Source: an uncultured Pelagibacteraceae bacterium (lineage in GTDB: Bacteria > Pseudomonadota > Alphaproteobacteria > Pelagibacterales > Pelagibacteraceae). Taken from it: a stretch of DNA of 64,000 bases. This document shows positions 29,162 through 40,106 of this stretch, piece after piece (position 1 is the stretch's first letter; every line of letters starts with the position of its first letter). The position numbers and the translations under genes are program-made. The stretch lies in assembly GCA_902606115.1 (NCBI GenBank), contig CACLFM010000005.1:1-64000 (forward strand), in the 5' to 3' direction. The notes under the pieces are model-generated. The model was not told the DNA's origin and did not search any database. It worked only from the letters and a program-made list of their open reading frames with translations.

Positions 29162-30523
29162 ATGAACAAAGATATATATTTAAGCAACAGTCTAGGTGGA
29201 AAAAAAGAGATATTTAAACCCATCGATCCGAAGAGGATAAGAATGTATGTCTGTGGTCCTACTGTTTACGATGATCCACATATAGGTAACGCAAGACCTT
29301 TAGTTGTATTTGATATTTTATTTAAAGTTCTTAAATGTAAATATGGTAAATCTTCTGTTCTATATGTTAGAAATATTACTGATGTAGATGATAAGATCAT
29401 TGTGGGCGCAAAACAGAAAAATATATCAATAAATAAACTTACTACAGATACTACAAAACGTTTTAATGACGATTGTGATTATTTAAACTGCGAAAAACCC
29501 TCTTTTGAACCAAAAGCAACTGAAAATATTCCTTTAATGATTGATATGATCAATATTCTTATTAAAAAAAATAATGCATATGAAAATAAATCTCATGTTT
29601 ATTTTGATGTATCAAGTTTTAAAGATTATGGAAAATTATCAAATAAAAATGTTGATGAACTTTTTGCAGGAGCTCGCGTTGAGGTATCAGAAAACAAAAA
29701 AAAACCTGAAGATTTTGTTTTATGGAAACCTTCTACTAATGAAGAACCAGGATGGGATTCTCCTTGGGGAAGAGGTAGACCAGGTTGGCATATAGAATGT
29801 TCTGCAATGTCAAAAAAATTTCTTGGAGATACTTTTGATATACACGGTGGGGGAAGAGACTTATTATTTCCACATCATGAAAATGAGATAGCTCAATCAA
29901 GATGTGCAAATGAAAACAAAAATCTTTCAAATTTTTGGATACACAATGGTTTTATCACAATTTCAAATGAAAAAATGTCGAAGTCACAGGGAAATATTTT
30001 TAAGATAAAAGATTTTTATAAAAAGTATAACGGACAAGTTCTAAGATTAGCACTAATGTCAACTCATTATAAGCAAGCTATGGATTGGAGTGAGGATCTA
30101 TTAATACAATCAAAAAAAACATTAGATAAATGGTACGAGTGTCAAAAGAAACCAGAAGGGAAAGTTTTAATACCAGATGAAGATTTAAATCCTCTTTACG
30201 ATGATATCAATACACCTGGTTACATAAGCAATATTCATAAATTATATGATAAAGCTGTAAAAGGCTCAGACAAAGATAAAGAAATTTTTACAACAGCATG
30301 TAATTTTGTTGGTCTTTTATCCGAACCAAAATCAAAATGGGAAGAGTTTAAAAAGAATATTCTCGAAATTTCAGAGGAAGTTATTTTACAAAAGATAAAA
30401 GACAGAAACACAGCTAGAGATAATAAAAATTACGAATTAGCTGATAAAATAAGAAATGAGCTTTTAGACAAAGGTGTATTAATTGAAGATAAAGATGATA
30501 AAACAACCTGGAAGATAAAATGA
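29162..30523 (+). CDS. cysS: Cysteine--tRNA ligase
   Basis: MYVCGPTVYDDPHIGNARPLVVFDIL; GRPGWHIECSAMS; FPHHENEIAQS; EKMSKSQGN. Confidence 0.96.
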   Translation: MNKDIYLSNSLGGKKEIFKPIDPKRIRMYVCGPTVYDDPHIGNARPLVVFDILFKVLKCKYGKSSVLYVRNITDVDDKIIVGAKQKNISINKLTTDTTKRFNDDCDYLNCEKPSFEPKATENIPLMIDMINILIKKNNAYENKSHVYFDVSSFKDYGKLSNKNVDELFAGARVEVSENKKKPEDFVLWKPSTNEEPGWDSPWGRGRPGWHIECSAMSKKFLGDTFDIHGGGRDLLFPHHENEIAQSRCANENKNLSNFWIHNGFITISNEKMSKSQGNIFKIKDFYKKYNGQVLRLALMSTHYKQAMDWSEDLLIQSKKTLDKWYECQKKPEGKVLIPDEDLNPLYDDINTPGYISNIHKLYDKAVKGSDKDKEIFTTACNFVGLLSEPKSKWEEFKKNILEISEEVILQKIKDRNTARDNKNYELADKIRNELLDKGVLIEDKDDKTTWKIK

Positions 30524-32121
30524 GCAAAGAAAGACTTTATATATTCGATACGACATTAAGAGATGGAGCACAAACTCAAGGTGTTCATTTTTCAATTGAT
30601 GAAAAAACAAAAATAGCTCATGCCTTAGACAGCCTTGGCGTAGATTATATTGAAGGTGGTTGGCCTGGCGCTAATCCCTCGGATACAGAATTTTTTCAGA
30701 AAGGTCTTAATCTAAAAAATTCAACTTTTACTGCATTTGGAATGACAAAAAAAACTGGCAGGAGTGCTGAAAATGATCCTGGATTATCAGCCTTACTAAA
30801 CTCAAATACAAATTCAGTTTGTGTTGTTGGAAAATCTTGGGATTTTCATGTAGATGTGGCTTTAGGTATTTCTAATGAAGAAAACTTAGAAAACATTAAA
30901 GAAACCACAAAACATTTTGTCAAAAATAACAAAGAATTTATGTTTGATGCCGAGCACTTTTTTGATGGCTATAAAGCAAATCCTAAATATGCATTAGAGT
31001 GTATTAAGGCTGCTTATGACAATGGCGCTAAATGGATAGTACTTTGTGATACAAACGGTGGAACACTTCCTCATGAAGTAACGGACATAGTAAAAGAAGT
31101 TTCTAAACATATTCCTGGAGAAAACTTAGGAATTCACGCTCACAATGATACAGGTAACGCAGTTGCCAATTCAATTGCAGCCGTCATGTCAGGGGCAAGA
31201 CAAATCCAAGGGACAATTAATGGTTTAGGTGAAAGATGTGGAAATGCAAATTTAATGTCAATCATTCCAACTTTTCATCTTAAAAAAGAACTATCCAACA
31301 AATTTGAAATTAGTATTAAGGAAAAAAATATTAAACATATTACACAATGTTCAAGATTGCTGGATGAAATATTAAACAGAAAACCAAATAAACACTTACC
31401 GTATGTGGGCGCTGCTGCATTTTCACATAAAGGCGGGTTGCATGTATCTGCGGTTCAAAAGGATCCAAAAACTTATGAGCATATTAATCCTGAAGATGTA
31501 GGAAATAATAGAAACATTGTAGTTTCTGATCAATCAGGAAAATCAAATATTTTATCAAGATTAAAAACTATCGGAATTGAAATTGAGGAAAACGATCCCA
31601 AAATAAAAAGATTACTTGAAGAAGTAAAAGATAGAGAATTTATTGGATATAGTTACGACGGTGCGGATGCATCTTTTGAATTATTAGCTAGGCGAGTAAT
31701 GGGCGAAATACCTAGGTACATTTCAATTAAAGAATATGACGTATCTGTAACAAAAAATAAACAGGAGCAAATTATTTCAAAAGCAAAGGCAAAATTAGAA
31801 GTTGATGGAGAACAAATCATTTGTGAAGGGGAGGGCAATGGTCCTGTCCACGCTCTTGATAACGCAATAAGAAGAAATGTGACAAAACTTGAAAAGTATT
31901 CAAAATATTTAAAAGATCTTAAACTTGTCGATTATAAAGTAAGAATTTTAAATACAGGAACAGAGGCAACCACAAGAGTATCAATTGAAAGTACAGACTC
32001 TCAAGGTAAAAATTGGTTTACAATTGGTGTGTCACCAAACATTATTGATGCATCATTTAAAGCTCTTATAGATAGTCTTGATTTTAAATTGTTTAAGGAC
32101 AAGGCTCCTGCAAGCAAGTAG
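30520..32121 (+). CDS. cimA: (R)-citramalate synthase
   Basis: LYIFDTTLRDGAQTQGVHFSIDEK; HNDTGNAVANS; HKGGLHVSAVQKDPKTYEHI. Confidence 0.92.
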   Translation: MSKERLYIFDTTLRDGAQTQGVHFSIDEKTKIAHALDSLGVDYIEGGWPGANPSDTEFFQKGLNLKNSTFTAFGMTKKTGRSAENDPGLSALLNSNTNSVCVVGKSWDFHVDVALGISNEENLENIKETTKHFVKNNKEFMFDAEHFFDGYKANPKYALECIKAAYDNGAKWIVLCDTNGGTLPHEVTDIVKEVSKHIPGENLGIHAHNDTGNAVANSIAAVMSGARQIQGTINGLGERCGNANLMSIIPTFHLKKELSNKFEISIKEKNIKHITQCSRLLDEILNRKPNKHLPYVGAAAFSHKGGLHVSAVQKDPKTYEHINPEDVGNNRNIVVSDQSGKSNILSRLKTIGIEIEENDPKIKRLLEEVKDREFIGYSYDGADASFELLARRVMGEIPRYISIKEYDVSVTKNKQEQIISKAKAKLEVDGEQIICEGEGNGPVHALDNAIRRNVTKLEKYSKYLKDLKLVDYKVRILNTGTEATTRVSIESTDSQGKNWFTIGVSPNIIDASFKALIDSLDFKLFKDKAPASK

Positions 32122-32982
32122 ATGAAAATCAAAAAATTTTCTGAAAAGCCTAATGATATAAAAAGTAGAATAGGCGCTAAACCTGTGGTTTGTTATCCAA
32201 ACAATAATCTTAATGATAATTTATCTTTGTTACACGAGGCTAGGAAATATATTAAGCAAATTGATGAGGTTATAATCCCCCCAAGAGATGCTAAAACTTT
32301 TAAAGTAAAATCAGGTAATTTTTTTAGAATAGAAAGTGTTGATGGCCCACAAGTTGGGGATCTTAATCTTTTTAATGCTGAAAATTTGGATGAAAAATTT
32401 TATTCAGGAAAGACAAGAGCATTGTATGGGACGCATATTTCAGTAGGTGATAAAATGTTTAGCAGCTTTCCTTATCTAAGATCTTTAGCAACAATTACTT
32501 GGGATACTTTAGACTGGTATGGATATGATAAAGATGGGGGATCTGTGCATGATGTTATAGGAACAAGATGCGATCCTTATACATCTAAGTTAATTTCAGA
32601 TAAAGATTACCATTACTGTTGTCACTCAAATTTAACTAGAGCATTAGTAAAAGAAAAAAATGTAAAATTAGATGATGCAGAAAAAATAGTTCACGATGTA
32701 TTAAATGTATTCATGCTGACTGGTTTTACTAATGATACAAAGCAATATTTTATGAAATCAAGCCCAGTAAGACCTGGTGATTACTTGGAATTTTTTGCAG
32801 AAACAAATTTATTAGGTGTACTATCTGCATGCCCGGGTGGAGATTGTGGATCAGAGCATTCATCTGATGTTGCAAAATGTTATCCCCTTAAAGTTTCCAT
32901 TTGGGATGTCGACCAAAAATATTTAGAGGGAATAAGTTTTTCTAAAATATCTAATTATAACAGAAATCACGGCATTAAATAA
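32122..32982 (+). CDS. DUF1989 / urea carboxylase-associated family protein
   Basis: DGPQVGDLNLFNAENLDEKFYSGKTRALYGTHISVGDKMFSS; GTRCDPYTSKL; NVFMLTGF. Confidence 0.8.
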   Translation: MKIKKFSEKPNDIKSRIGAKPVVCYPNNNLNDNLSLLHEARKYIKQIDEVIIPPRDAKTFKVKSGNFFRIESVDGPQVGDLNLFNAENLDEKFYSGKTRALYGTHISVGDKMFSSFPYLRSLATITWDTLDWYGYDKDGGSVHDVIGTRCDPYTSKLISDKDYHYCCHSNLTRALVKEKNVKLDDAEKIVHDVLNVFMLTGFTNDTKQYFMKSSPVRPGDYLEFFAETNLLGVLSACPGGDCGSEHSSDVAKCYPLKVSIWDVDQKYLEGISFSKISNYNRNHGIK

Positions 32983-32985
32983 TTT

Positions 32986-33699
32986 ATGGCTAAAAATAAT
33001 GTTACATTTATTTTACATAAACCACAGTTATCAGAAAACATTGGAGCATGTGCTAGAGGAATGAAAAATTTTGGATTTAATAAACTCGCTATAATAAATC
33101 CCAAACCTCTTTTTCCAAATGACAAGATAATAGCTACTTCTGTGGGAGCTAAAGACATTATTAAAAAAAGTAAAGTTTATAACAACCTTGAAAAAATGAT
33201 CGATAAAATTGATGTATTAATTGCTACATCTGCAAGGATTAGAAATAAAAATATTAAACATATAGGTCTAAAAGATTTAAAGAACATAAACTTTAATAAA
33301 AAAATTGGTTTTTTGTTCGGTTCTGAGGCATCTGGTTTATCTAATGACGAAATAAGTTATACAAATTATACTTTAAACATTTCAACTGATAAAAATTTTA
33401 AGTCCTTAAATTTATCTCATAGTTTAATTATAATTGCTCAACATATTTCAAACTTAATGTCTTATGAGAAGTTAAAAATTACTAAATCCAAAAAGTTTAG
33501 ATCAGCATCAAAAAAAGAAATACAATCAATGACAAATCTTTGTATTAAACACCTTGATCAGATAAATTTTTTTAAACAAAAAGAAAAAAAACCTATAATG
33601 CTTGAAAATTTAAGAAATATTTTTTACAAGATGGAATTATCTGATAAAGAAACACGTATTTTATCAAGTGTATTTGCAAGTTTAGGAAAAAAACGCTGA
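32986..33699 (+). CDS. trmJ: TrmJ-like tRNA/rRNA 2'-O-methyltransferase (SPOUT)
   Basis: FILHKPQLSENIGACARGMKNFGFNKLAIINPK; GFLFGSEASGLSNDEI; LNLSHSLIIIA. Confidence 0.85.
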   Translation: MAKNNVTFILHKPQLSENIGACARGMKNFGFNKLAIINPKPLFPNDKIIATSVGAKDIIKKSKVYNNLEKMIDKIDVLIATSARIRNKNIKHIGLKDLKNINFNKKIGFLFGSEASGLSNDEISYTNYTLNISTDKNFKSLNLSHSLIIIAQHISNLMSYEKLKITKSKKFRSASKKEIQSMTNLCIKHLDQINFFKQKEKKPIMLENLRNIFYKMELSDKETRILSSVFASLGKKR

Positions 33700-33739
33700 T
33701 TGACAAAATTTTAAGTATCTTTATAAGTCGCAATAATTA

Positions 33740-34357
33740 ATGACAAAAAGATTAAAATCTAAACATAAAGTTGACAGAAGACTAAAAGTTAACCTTTGGG
33801 GCAGACCAAAAAGTCCTTTTAACAAAAGAGCATATCCTCCGGGACAACACGGCCAAACAAAAAATTCTAAACCATCAGATTACGGAATTCAACTTCAAGC
33901 AAAACAAAAACTAAAATCATACTACGGTAATTTAAATGAGAGACAATTTAGAAATATGTATAGAAAAGCTATTCTGAAGAAGGGTGATACTGCTGAAAAC
34001 TTAATAGGTTTATTAGAGAGAAGATTAGACTCAGTTGTCTATAGAGCAAAATTTTCAACAACTATTTTTTCATCGAGACAATTCATTAACCATGGCCATG
34101 TAAGAGTTAATGGCAAGAAAGTTAATATATCAAGCTTTCAGTTAAGAGATGAAGATACGATAGAAATTAGAGATAAATCAAAACAATTAGCTATAATTGA
34201 TATTGCTTTGGCTAGTAAAGAAAGAGAAACTCCTGAGTATCTTCAAGTTGATGAAAAAAACCGAAAAATCAAATTTGTAAGAACACCAAAATTTGAAGAA
34301 GTTCCTTATCCAGTGGTAATGGAACCAAATTTAGTAATTGAATATTATTCTAGATAA
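33740..34357 (+). CDS. rpsD: 30S ribosomal protein S4
   Basis: YPPGQHGQTKNSKPSDYGIQLQAKQKLKSYYG; RLDSVVYRAKF; INHGHVRVNGKKV. Confidence 0.97.
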   Translation: MTKRLKSKHKVDRRLKVNLWGRPKSPFNKRAYPPGQHGQTKNSKPSDYGIQLQAKQKLKSYYGNLNERQFRNMYRKAILKKGDTAENLIGLLERRLDSVVYRAKFSTTIFSSRQFINHGHVRVNGKKVNISSFQLRDEDTIEIRDKSKQLAIIDIALASKERETPEYLQVDEKNRKIKFVRTPKFEEVPYPVVMEPNLVIEYYSR

Positions 34358-34359
34358 AA

Positions 34360-34692
34360 TTATTTTTTATGTTGAATTTGTTTATCTTCTAAAAGTTTTT
34401 TTAGCTCTCCGTTTTCAAACATTTCTTTAACAATATCACATCCGCCAACAAATTCTTTTTTAACATATAACTGTGGAACTGTTGGCCACTCGCTATATTT
34501 TTTTATCCCTTCCCTAATATTTTGGTCGCTTAAAACATTTACACTTTTAAAATTAACTTCTAAAATTTTTAACATATTTGCAACAGCCATTGAAAAGCCG
34601 CATTCAGGTGCTTCTGGTGTTCCTTTCATGAACAGGCAGATTTCATTAGCATTTATATTGCTTTCAATTAACTCTTTAGTTTGTTGATCCAT
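34360..34692 (-). CDS. grxD: Monothiol glutaredoxin
   Basis: ICLFMKGTPEAPECGFSMAVANML; WPTVPQLYVKKEFVGGCDIV. Confidence 0.95.
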   Translation of the reverse strand: MDQQTKELIESNINANEICLFMKGTPEAPECGFSMAVANMLKILEVNFKSVNVLSDQNIREGIKKYSEWPTVPQLYVKKEFVGGCDIVKEMFENGELKKLLEDKQIQHKK

Positions 34693-34921
34693 TTTTTTCC
34701 TTTGTTTTTAGTGCTAGAGCATGCAATTCATTCCCCATTTTACCTTTTAAAGAATTATAGATTATTTTGTGCTGCTCAATTTTACTTTTTCCATTAAATG
34801 CTGAAGAGATAACGGTTGCAGAATAATGATTTCCATCTCCAGCTAAATCTTGAATATCAACCACAGCATCAGGTAATGCTTCTTTAATCATGCTCTCTAT
34901 TTCTTTTAAATTCATTGCCAT
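34676..34921 (-). CDS. BolA family protein
   Basis: IKEALPDAVVDIQDLAGDGNHYSATVISSAFNGKSKIEQHKIIYNSLKG. Confidence 0.92.
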   Translation of the reverse strand: MAMNLKEIESMIKEALPDAVVDIQDLAGDGNHYSATVISSAFNGKSKIEQHKIIYNSLKGKMGNELHALALKTKEKNGSTN

Positions 34922-37116
34922 TAGTTTACCATATACTTATTAAGCCAATCTTTATTGAATTCTGTCAATTTGTCTACTGATAAAGTTGGCTCATCATTAA
35001 TTGAAATATTATCCTCTATTACCTCGCCTATTACATCATAATGATTAGAATTTTTATCAAGTATTTTTTTGACCTTTTCAAGATTATCTTTTTTAACTTC
35101 GATAATGTATCTACCTTGATCTTCAGAAAAGTAATATTCAAACTTATCTAAGAATCCCTTAAATTTGTAAAATTTTATACCTTTTTTTCCTTTAATACAC
35201 ATTTTTGCAATTCCTGTAATTATTCCACCTAAAGAGACGTCATGAACTGACTGTATTAACTTATCATTAATTAAATTCAATACGGCTTCACCATTATTCT
35301 TTTCGTTAAAAAGATTTATTTCAGGTGGAGGCCCCTTTTTTTCATTCAAAATTTCTTTTGCAAAAATACTTTGCTCTAAATGACCTTCTGTTTTTCCCAG
35401 TACAATGATTATATTTCCAGTTTCTTTTAAATCCATTGTCATCATATTTTTATAATTTTTAATTAATCCTACTCCACCGATAGTTGGTGTAGGTTTAATA
35501 CCTTTGTCTTTTGTTTCATTATAAAAAGAAACATTTCCAGAAACGACAGGAAAATTTAAATACTTACTTGCTTCATTTAAACCTTCCACACATTCTACAA
35601 ATTCACCCATATTCTCAGGTTTTTCAGGATTTCCAAAATTTAAACAATTAGTTATTGCTATCGGTTCAGCACCAACACAAATTAAATTTCTCCATGCCTC
35701 ACAAACTATTTGTTTACCACCACTCAATGGGTGGGCATAACAATAGGTTGCAGAGGAGTCTACTGAAGCTGCAACTGCTTTTTCACTTCCATGAACTCTT
35801 ACAACGCCAGCGTCTCCTCCTGGTTTTTGAATAGTGTCACCCATTACAGTATGATCATATTGTTCCCAGATCCATTCTTTTGAACATACATTTGGACTAG
35901 ATATAATTTTTTTTAATACTTCTGTAATTTTAAATTTATTAAAATCTTTTTTCTTAAATTTTATTTTTTGAGGTAATTTACTTTTTTTCCATTTTCTATC
36001 GTATTCTGGAGCATGTTCTGCCAATAAATCAATTGGTATATTCGCAACTTTATTATTATTAAAATATAACTCGATGTTTTTTGAGTTAGTGGTTTTGCCA
36101 ATCACAGAAAAATCTAAATTCCATTTATCAAATATTTCTTTTGCTTTACCCTCTTTACCATTTTCAAGGACTATTAACATTCTCTCTTGACTTTCTGATA
36201 ACATAATTTCATAAGGGGACATATTTTCCTCACGACATGGAACCTTATCTAAATGTAGTTCAATGCCAAGTTTTCCTTTAGAGGCCATTTCAACGCTTGA
36301 TGATGTTAAACCCGCTGCTCCCATATCTTGAATTGCAATAATTGAGTCATCTTTCATCAATTCAAGACACGCTTCTAATAGCAATTTTTCTGTAAATGGA
36401 TCACCTACTTGGACAGTTGGTTTTTTTTCCTCAATTTTGTCATCAAATTTTGCAGAAGCCATACTTGCGCCGTGAATTCCGTCCCTACCAGTTTTTGAAC
36501 CAACGTAGATAACTGGTTTATTTAGCCCTGCAGCTTTCGAATAAAAAATTTTATCTTTTTTTACTAGACCGAGTGTCATTGCATTAACAAGAATATTGCC
36601 GTTGTAAGATTCATCAAAACTTGTTTGACCTGCAATAGTTGGTACTCCAATACAATTTCCGTATCCACCTATACCCTGAACCACTCCTCTTAAAAGATTT
36701 TTTGTTTTTTTATTAGCCGGGGATCCAAAATGTATAGAATTTAGATTAGCTATTGGCCTTGCGCCCATTGTAAAAACATCTCTAAGTATTCCACCAACAC
36801 CTGTTGCTGCTCCTTGATAAGGTTCGATAAAAGAAGGGTGGTTGTGACTTTCAATTTTAAAAACAATTGCATCTTCATCACCAATATCTATTACACCCGC
36901 ATTTTCACCTGGACCTTGGATTACTTTTTTTCCTTTTGTATTAAGTTTTTTTAAATGTTTTTTTGATGATTTATATGAACAATGTTCGTTCCACATTGCA
37001 GAAAAAATACCTAATTCTGTAATATTTGGATTTCTTTTTAATAGCTCACAAATCTTCTTGTACTCATCTTTTTTAAGACCATGTTCTATTGCAATTTTTT
37101 CAGTAACTTCAATCAT
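34921..37116 (-). CDS. purL: Phosphoribosylformylglycinamidine synthase subunit PurL
   Basis: [52 protein letters not shown]. Confidence 0.97.
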   Translation of the reverse strand: MIEVTEKIAIEHGLKKDEYKKICELLKRNPNITELGIFSAMWNEHCSYKSSKKHLKKLNTKGKKVIQGPGENAGVIDIGDEDAIVFKIESHNHPSFIEPYQGAATGVGGILRDVFTMGARPIANLNSIHFGSPANKKTKNLLRGVVQGIGGYGNCIGVPTIAGQTSFDESYNGNILVNAMTLGLVKKDKIFYSKAAGLNKPVIYVGSKTGRDGIHGASMASAKFDDKIEEKKPTVQVGDPFTEKLLLEACLELMKDDSIIAIQDMGAAGLTSSSVEMASKGKLGIELHLDKVPCREENMSPYEIMLSESQERMLIVLENGKEGKAKEIFDKWNLDFSVIGKTTNSKNIELYFNNNKVANIPIDLLAEHAPEYDRKWKKSKLPQKIKFKKKDFNKFKITEVLKKIISSPNVCSKEWIWEQYDHTVMGDTIQKPGGDAGVVRVHGSEKAVAASVDSSATYCYAHPLSGGKQIVCEAWRNLICVGAEPIAITNCLNFGNPEKPENMGEFVECVEGLNEASKYLNFPVVSGNVSFYNETKDKGIKPTPTIGGVGLIKNYKNMMTMDLKETGNIIIVLGKTEGHLEQSIFAKEILNEKKGPPPEINLFNEKNNGEAVLNLINDKLIQSVHDVSLGGIITGIAKMCIKGKKGIKFYKFKGFLDKFEYYFSEDQGRYIIEVKKDNLEKVKKILDKNSNHYDVIGEVIEDNISINDEPTLSVDKLTEFNKDWLNKYMVN

Positions 37117-37796
37117 TTCATGTTACTTAAAAGATTTTCAAAAAAATATGATCCATCATTACTTGACAAACAATTATCAATTACTCGTTCAGGATGAGGC
37201 ATCATACCTAAAATATTTTTCTTTTTATTAAAAACACCAGCAATATTTTGTATCGATCCGTTAGGGTTAGAATTATCTGATATTTCACCATTTATATCAC
37301 AGTATCTAACAGCGATTTGATCATTATCCTCCATTGTCTTTAAATCATCTTCAGAGCAAAAATAATTGCCATCATTATGGGCTATATGAAGTTCTAAAAC
37401 ATCTTTTTTTATTTTATTAAAATATTTATTGTGTGATTTGTTTGCTTTAACAAATATATTCTTGCAAATAAATTTCAAATATTTATTTCTTAATAAGGCC
37501 CCTGTTACAAGTCCTGTTTCTATTAAAATTTGAAAACCATTACAAATACCAATAACTAAGCCACCTTTATTAGCAAATTCTATTACGGAATTGATTATAT
37601 TTGATTTTGCAGCAATACTTCCACATCTTAAATAGTCTCCATATGAAAAGCCGCCTGGTAAAACAACTAAATCTGATTTTGGTATTACATTATCATTGTG
37701 CCATACCATTTTATTTTTAAAACCGAACTTATTTAAAGCAACATCCATATCTCTATCACAATTAGATCCTGGGAATATGATTACTGATGATTTCAT
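37113..37796 (-). CDS. purQ: Phosphoribosylformylglycinamidine synthase subunit PurQ
   Basis: [42 protein letters not shown]. Confidence 0.97.
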   Translation of the reverse strand: MKSSVIIFPGSNCDRDMDVALNKFGFKNKMVWHNDNVIPKSDLVVLPGGFSYGDYLRCGSIAAKSNIINSVIEFANKGGLVIGICNGFQILIETGLVTGALLRNKYLKFICKNIFVKANKSHNKYFNKIKKDVLELHIAHNDGNYFCSEDDLKTMEDNDQIAVRYCDINGEISDNSNPNGSIQNIAGVFNKKKNILGMMPHPERVIDNCLSSNDGSYFFENLLSNMK

Positions 37797-38029
37797 TAAA
37801 GGATTTCGAAATCCTCAATTACTAAGTTTGCTAAAAGTTTTTTACACATATCTTCAACATTTTTCTTAGCATCTTTTTCGTCTTCTAAGTTTGTATTAAT
37901 TTCGAAGTATTTACCTTGTCTTACTTCGTTCACATCTATAAAATTCATACTATTTAAAGTTTGCTGTATAGCTTTACCTTGAGGATCTAAAACACCTTTT
38001 TTTGGTGTAACGATAACTTTTATTTTCAT
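37796..38029 (-). CDS. purS: Phosphoribosylformylglycinamidine synthase subunit PurS
   Basis: MKIKVIVTPKKGVLDPQGKAIQQTLNSM; immediately upstream of purQ and purL. Confidence 0.95.
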   Translation of the reverse strand: MKIKVIVTPKKGVLDPQGKAIQQTLNSMNFIDVNEVRQGKYFEINTNLEDEKDAKKNVEDMCKKLLANLVIEDFEIL

Positions 38030-38817
38030 TTATTTTTTTTTAGTTTAACCGCTTTTGGTTTTTTGAAATTAACTTCTCTTATATTAGATTCTTCATATAA
38101 AATCCCAAGTCTGGATGCGACTTCTTTGTAAGCTTGTATTAAATTTCCAAGGTCTTTTCTAAATCTATCTTTATCTAATTTTTTTTCGCTTTTAGCATCC
38201 CATAATCTACATGTGTCAGGACTTATCTCATCAGCTAAAATAATTTCATTTCTACTTGAATTTTTTACTTTTCCAAATTCAACTTTAAAGTCTACAAGTT
38301 TGATTCCAACACCTCTAAATAAACCAATTAAAAAATCATTAATTCTAAGAAGTTGTTTATTAATTTTTTCAATTTCATTTTTTTTTGCCCAATTAAATGC
38401 AAAGATGTGTTCCCTTGAGATTAAAGGGTCTCCCAAATCATCATTTTTTAAACAATATTCAATTAATGGATCATTTAAAACTGTACCTTCAACTATACCA
38501 AGTCTTTTAGTCAGAGAACCTGTGGCTATATTTCTTACAATAAATTCTATCGGTAAAATATCTACAAATTTTATTAATTGCTCTCTCATATTTAATCTTT
38601 TTACTAAATGATTTTTTATTCCAATTTGAGATAAATTTTTTAGTATATGCTCTGATATTCTGTTATTTAATACTCCCTTACCATCAATCACAGATCTCTT
38701 TTGATTATTGAAAGCTGTAGCATCATCTTTAAAATATTGAATTACATAATTTTTGTCTGAAGTTGCGTAAATTATTTTAGCTTTCCCCTCGTATAGTTTT
38801 TTCCCCTTTTTCATCAA
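38026..38817 (-). CDS. purC: Phosphoribosylaminoimidazole-succinocarboxamide synthase
   Basis: LYEGKAKIIYATSDKNYVIQYFKDDATAFN; EIILADEISPDTCRLWD. Confidence 0.96.
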   Translation of the reverse strand: MMKKGKKLYEGKAKIIYATSDKNYVIQYFKDDATAFNNQKRSVIDGKGVLNNRISEHILKNLSQIGIKNHLVKRLNMREQLIKFVDILPIEFIVRNIATGSLTKRLGIVEGTVLNDPLIEYCLKNDDLGDPLISREHIFAFNWAKKNEIEKINKQLLRINDFLIGLFRGVGIKLVDFKVEFGKVKNSSRNEIILADEISPDTCRLWDAKSEKKLDKDRFRKDLGNLIQAYKEVASRLGILYEESNIREVNFKKPKAVKLKKNK

Positions 38818-40106
38818 TTGAATACTCTTCTATAAATTAAATTTATATTTTTGAAATGTTTAGAGTAACTAAAAATAGTTTTAAGTTTTTTAGATGAAAT
38901 TTTACTCATTATATATTTGTCAGACTGAATGACGTTAAACAAATTAAGATTTTCAGAAAAGCATTTTTTTGCGTAATTTTGAACTATTTTATATGATTTT
39001 TCTCTAGTTAAACCTGTTTTTGTAAGTTCCAACATTAGTTCTTGGGAAAAAATTAAACCCTTAGTAATATTTAAATTTTGCATCATTCTCTTTGGATATA
39101 CAATCATATTGTCTAAAATATTTGCAAGTCTAACTAAAGCAAAGTCTAATGTTATGTTTGCATCCGGCCCTATGTTTCTTTCAACACTCGAGTGAGAGAT
39201 GTCTCGCTCATGCCATAACGCTATATTTTCAAGTGCAGGAACAACAGAACTTCTAATCATTCTTGCTAGTCCAGTTAAATTTTCACTTAAAATTGGATTT
39301 TTCTTATGTGGCATTGCAGAGGATCCTTTTTGTTTTTCTGAAAAATATTCTTGTAATTCATATACTTCTGTTCTTTGTAAATGTCTTATTTCTGTAGCTA
39401 CTCTTTCAACAGATCCTGCTATAATTCCCAGAACTGAAAAGTAAAATGCATGTCTATCTCTTGGAATTACTTGAGTTGAAATTGGTTCAACTTTTAAGCC
39501 CAATTTTTTTGCGACATGTTTTTCAACACTTGGATTAATGTTTGCAAAGGTTCCAACAGCTCCTGATATTGCACATGTAGATACTTCATCTATTGCAATT
39601 TCTAATCTTTTTTTATTTCTTTTAAATTCTGCATAAAAAGATGCTAATTTTAAACCAAATGTTATTGGTTCAGCATGGATACCATGGCTTCTCCCCATAC
39701 ATGGTGTGAATTTATATTTCTTTGCCTGTTTTTTTATAACTTTTAAAATCTGATCTATATCTTTAAGAATTATTTTTCCTGATTGAACTAATTGAATATT
39801 AAAACTCGTATCTAAAACATCAGACGATGTCATTCCTTGATGAAGGTATCTAGCTTTTATGCCTGCTTTTTCAGTAATTGAAGTTAAAAAAGCAATTACA
39901 TCGTGTTTTACTTGACTTTCAATTTGATGAATTCTTTTTACATTTATTTTTGCTTTTTTTCTTACAATTGAAGAAACACCTTTGGGTATTTGGCCGAGTT
40001 TCTCCATTGCTTGTGCTGCTGCAACTTCTACATCAAGCCAAATTTTGTATTTATTTTCCTCAGACCAAATATTTGTGAGTTCTTTTCTGGAGTATCGAGA
40101 TATCAT
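38814..40106 (-). CDS. purB: Adenylosuccinate lyase
   Basis: GMTSSDVLDTSFNIQL; MGRSHGIHAEPITFG; GSSAMPHKKNPILSENLTG. Confidence 0.96.
   Translation of the reverse strand: MISRYSRKELTNIWSEENKYKIWLDVEVAAAQAMEKLGQIPKGVSSIVRKKAKINVKRIHQIESQVKHDVIAFLTSITEKAGIKARYLHQGMTSSDVLDTSFNIQLVQSGKIILKDIDQILKVIKKQAKKYKFTPCMGRSHGIHAEPITFGLKLASFYAEFKRNKKRLEIAIDEVSTCAISGAVGTFANINPSVEKHVAKKLGLKVEPISTQVIPRDRHAFYFSVLGIIAGSVERVATEIRHLQRTEVYELQEYFSEKQKGSSAMPHKKNPILSENLTGLARMIRSSVVPALENIALWHERDISHSSVERNIGPDANITLDFALVRLANILDNMIVYPKRMMQNLNITKGLIFSQELMLELTKTGLTREKSYKIVQNYAKKCFSENLNLFNVIQSDKYIMSKISSKKLKTIFSYSKHFKNINLIYRRVFN

Noticed and set aside
38213-38611. 132-aa plus-strand ORF
   Set aside because: Fully antisense to purC, no recognizable motifs; AT-rich shadow ORF.
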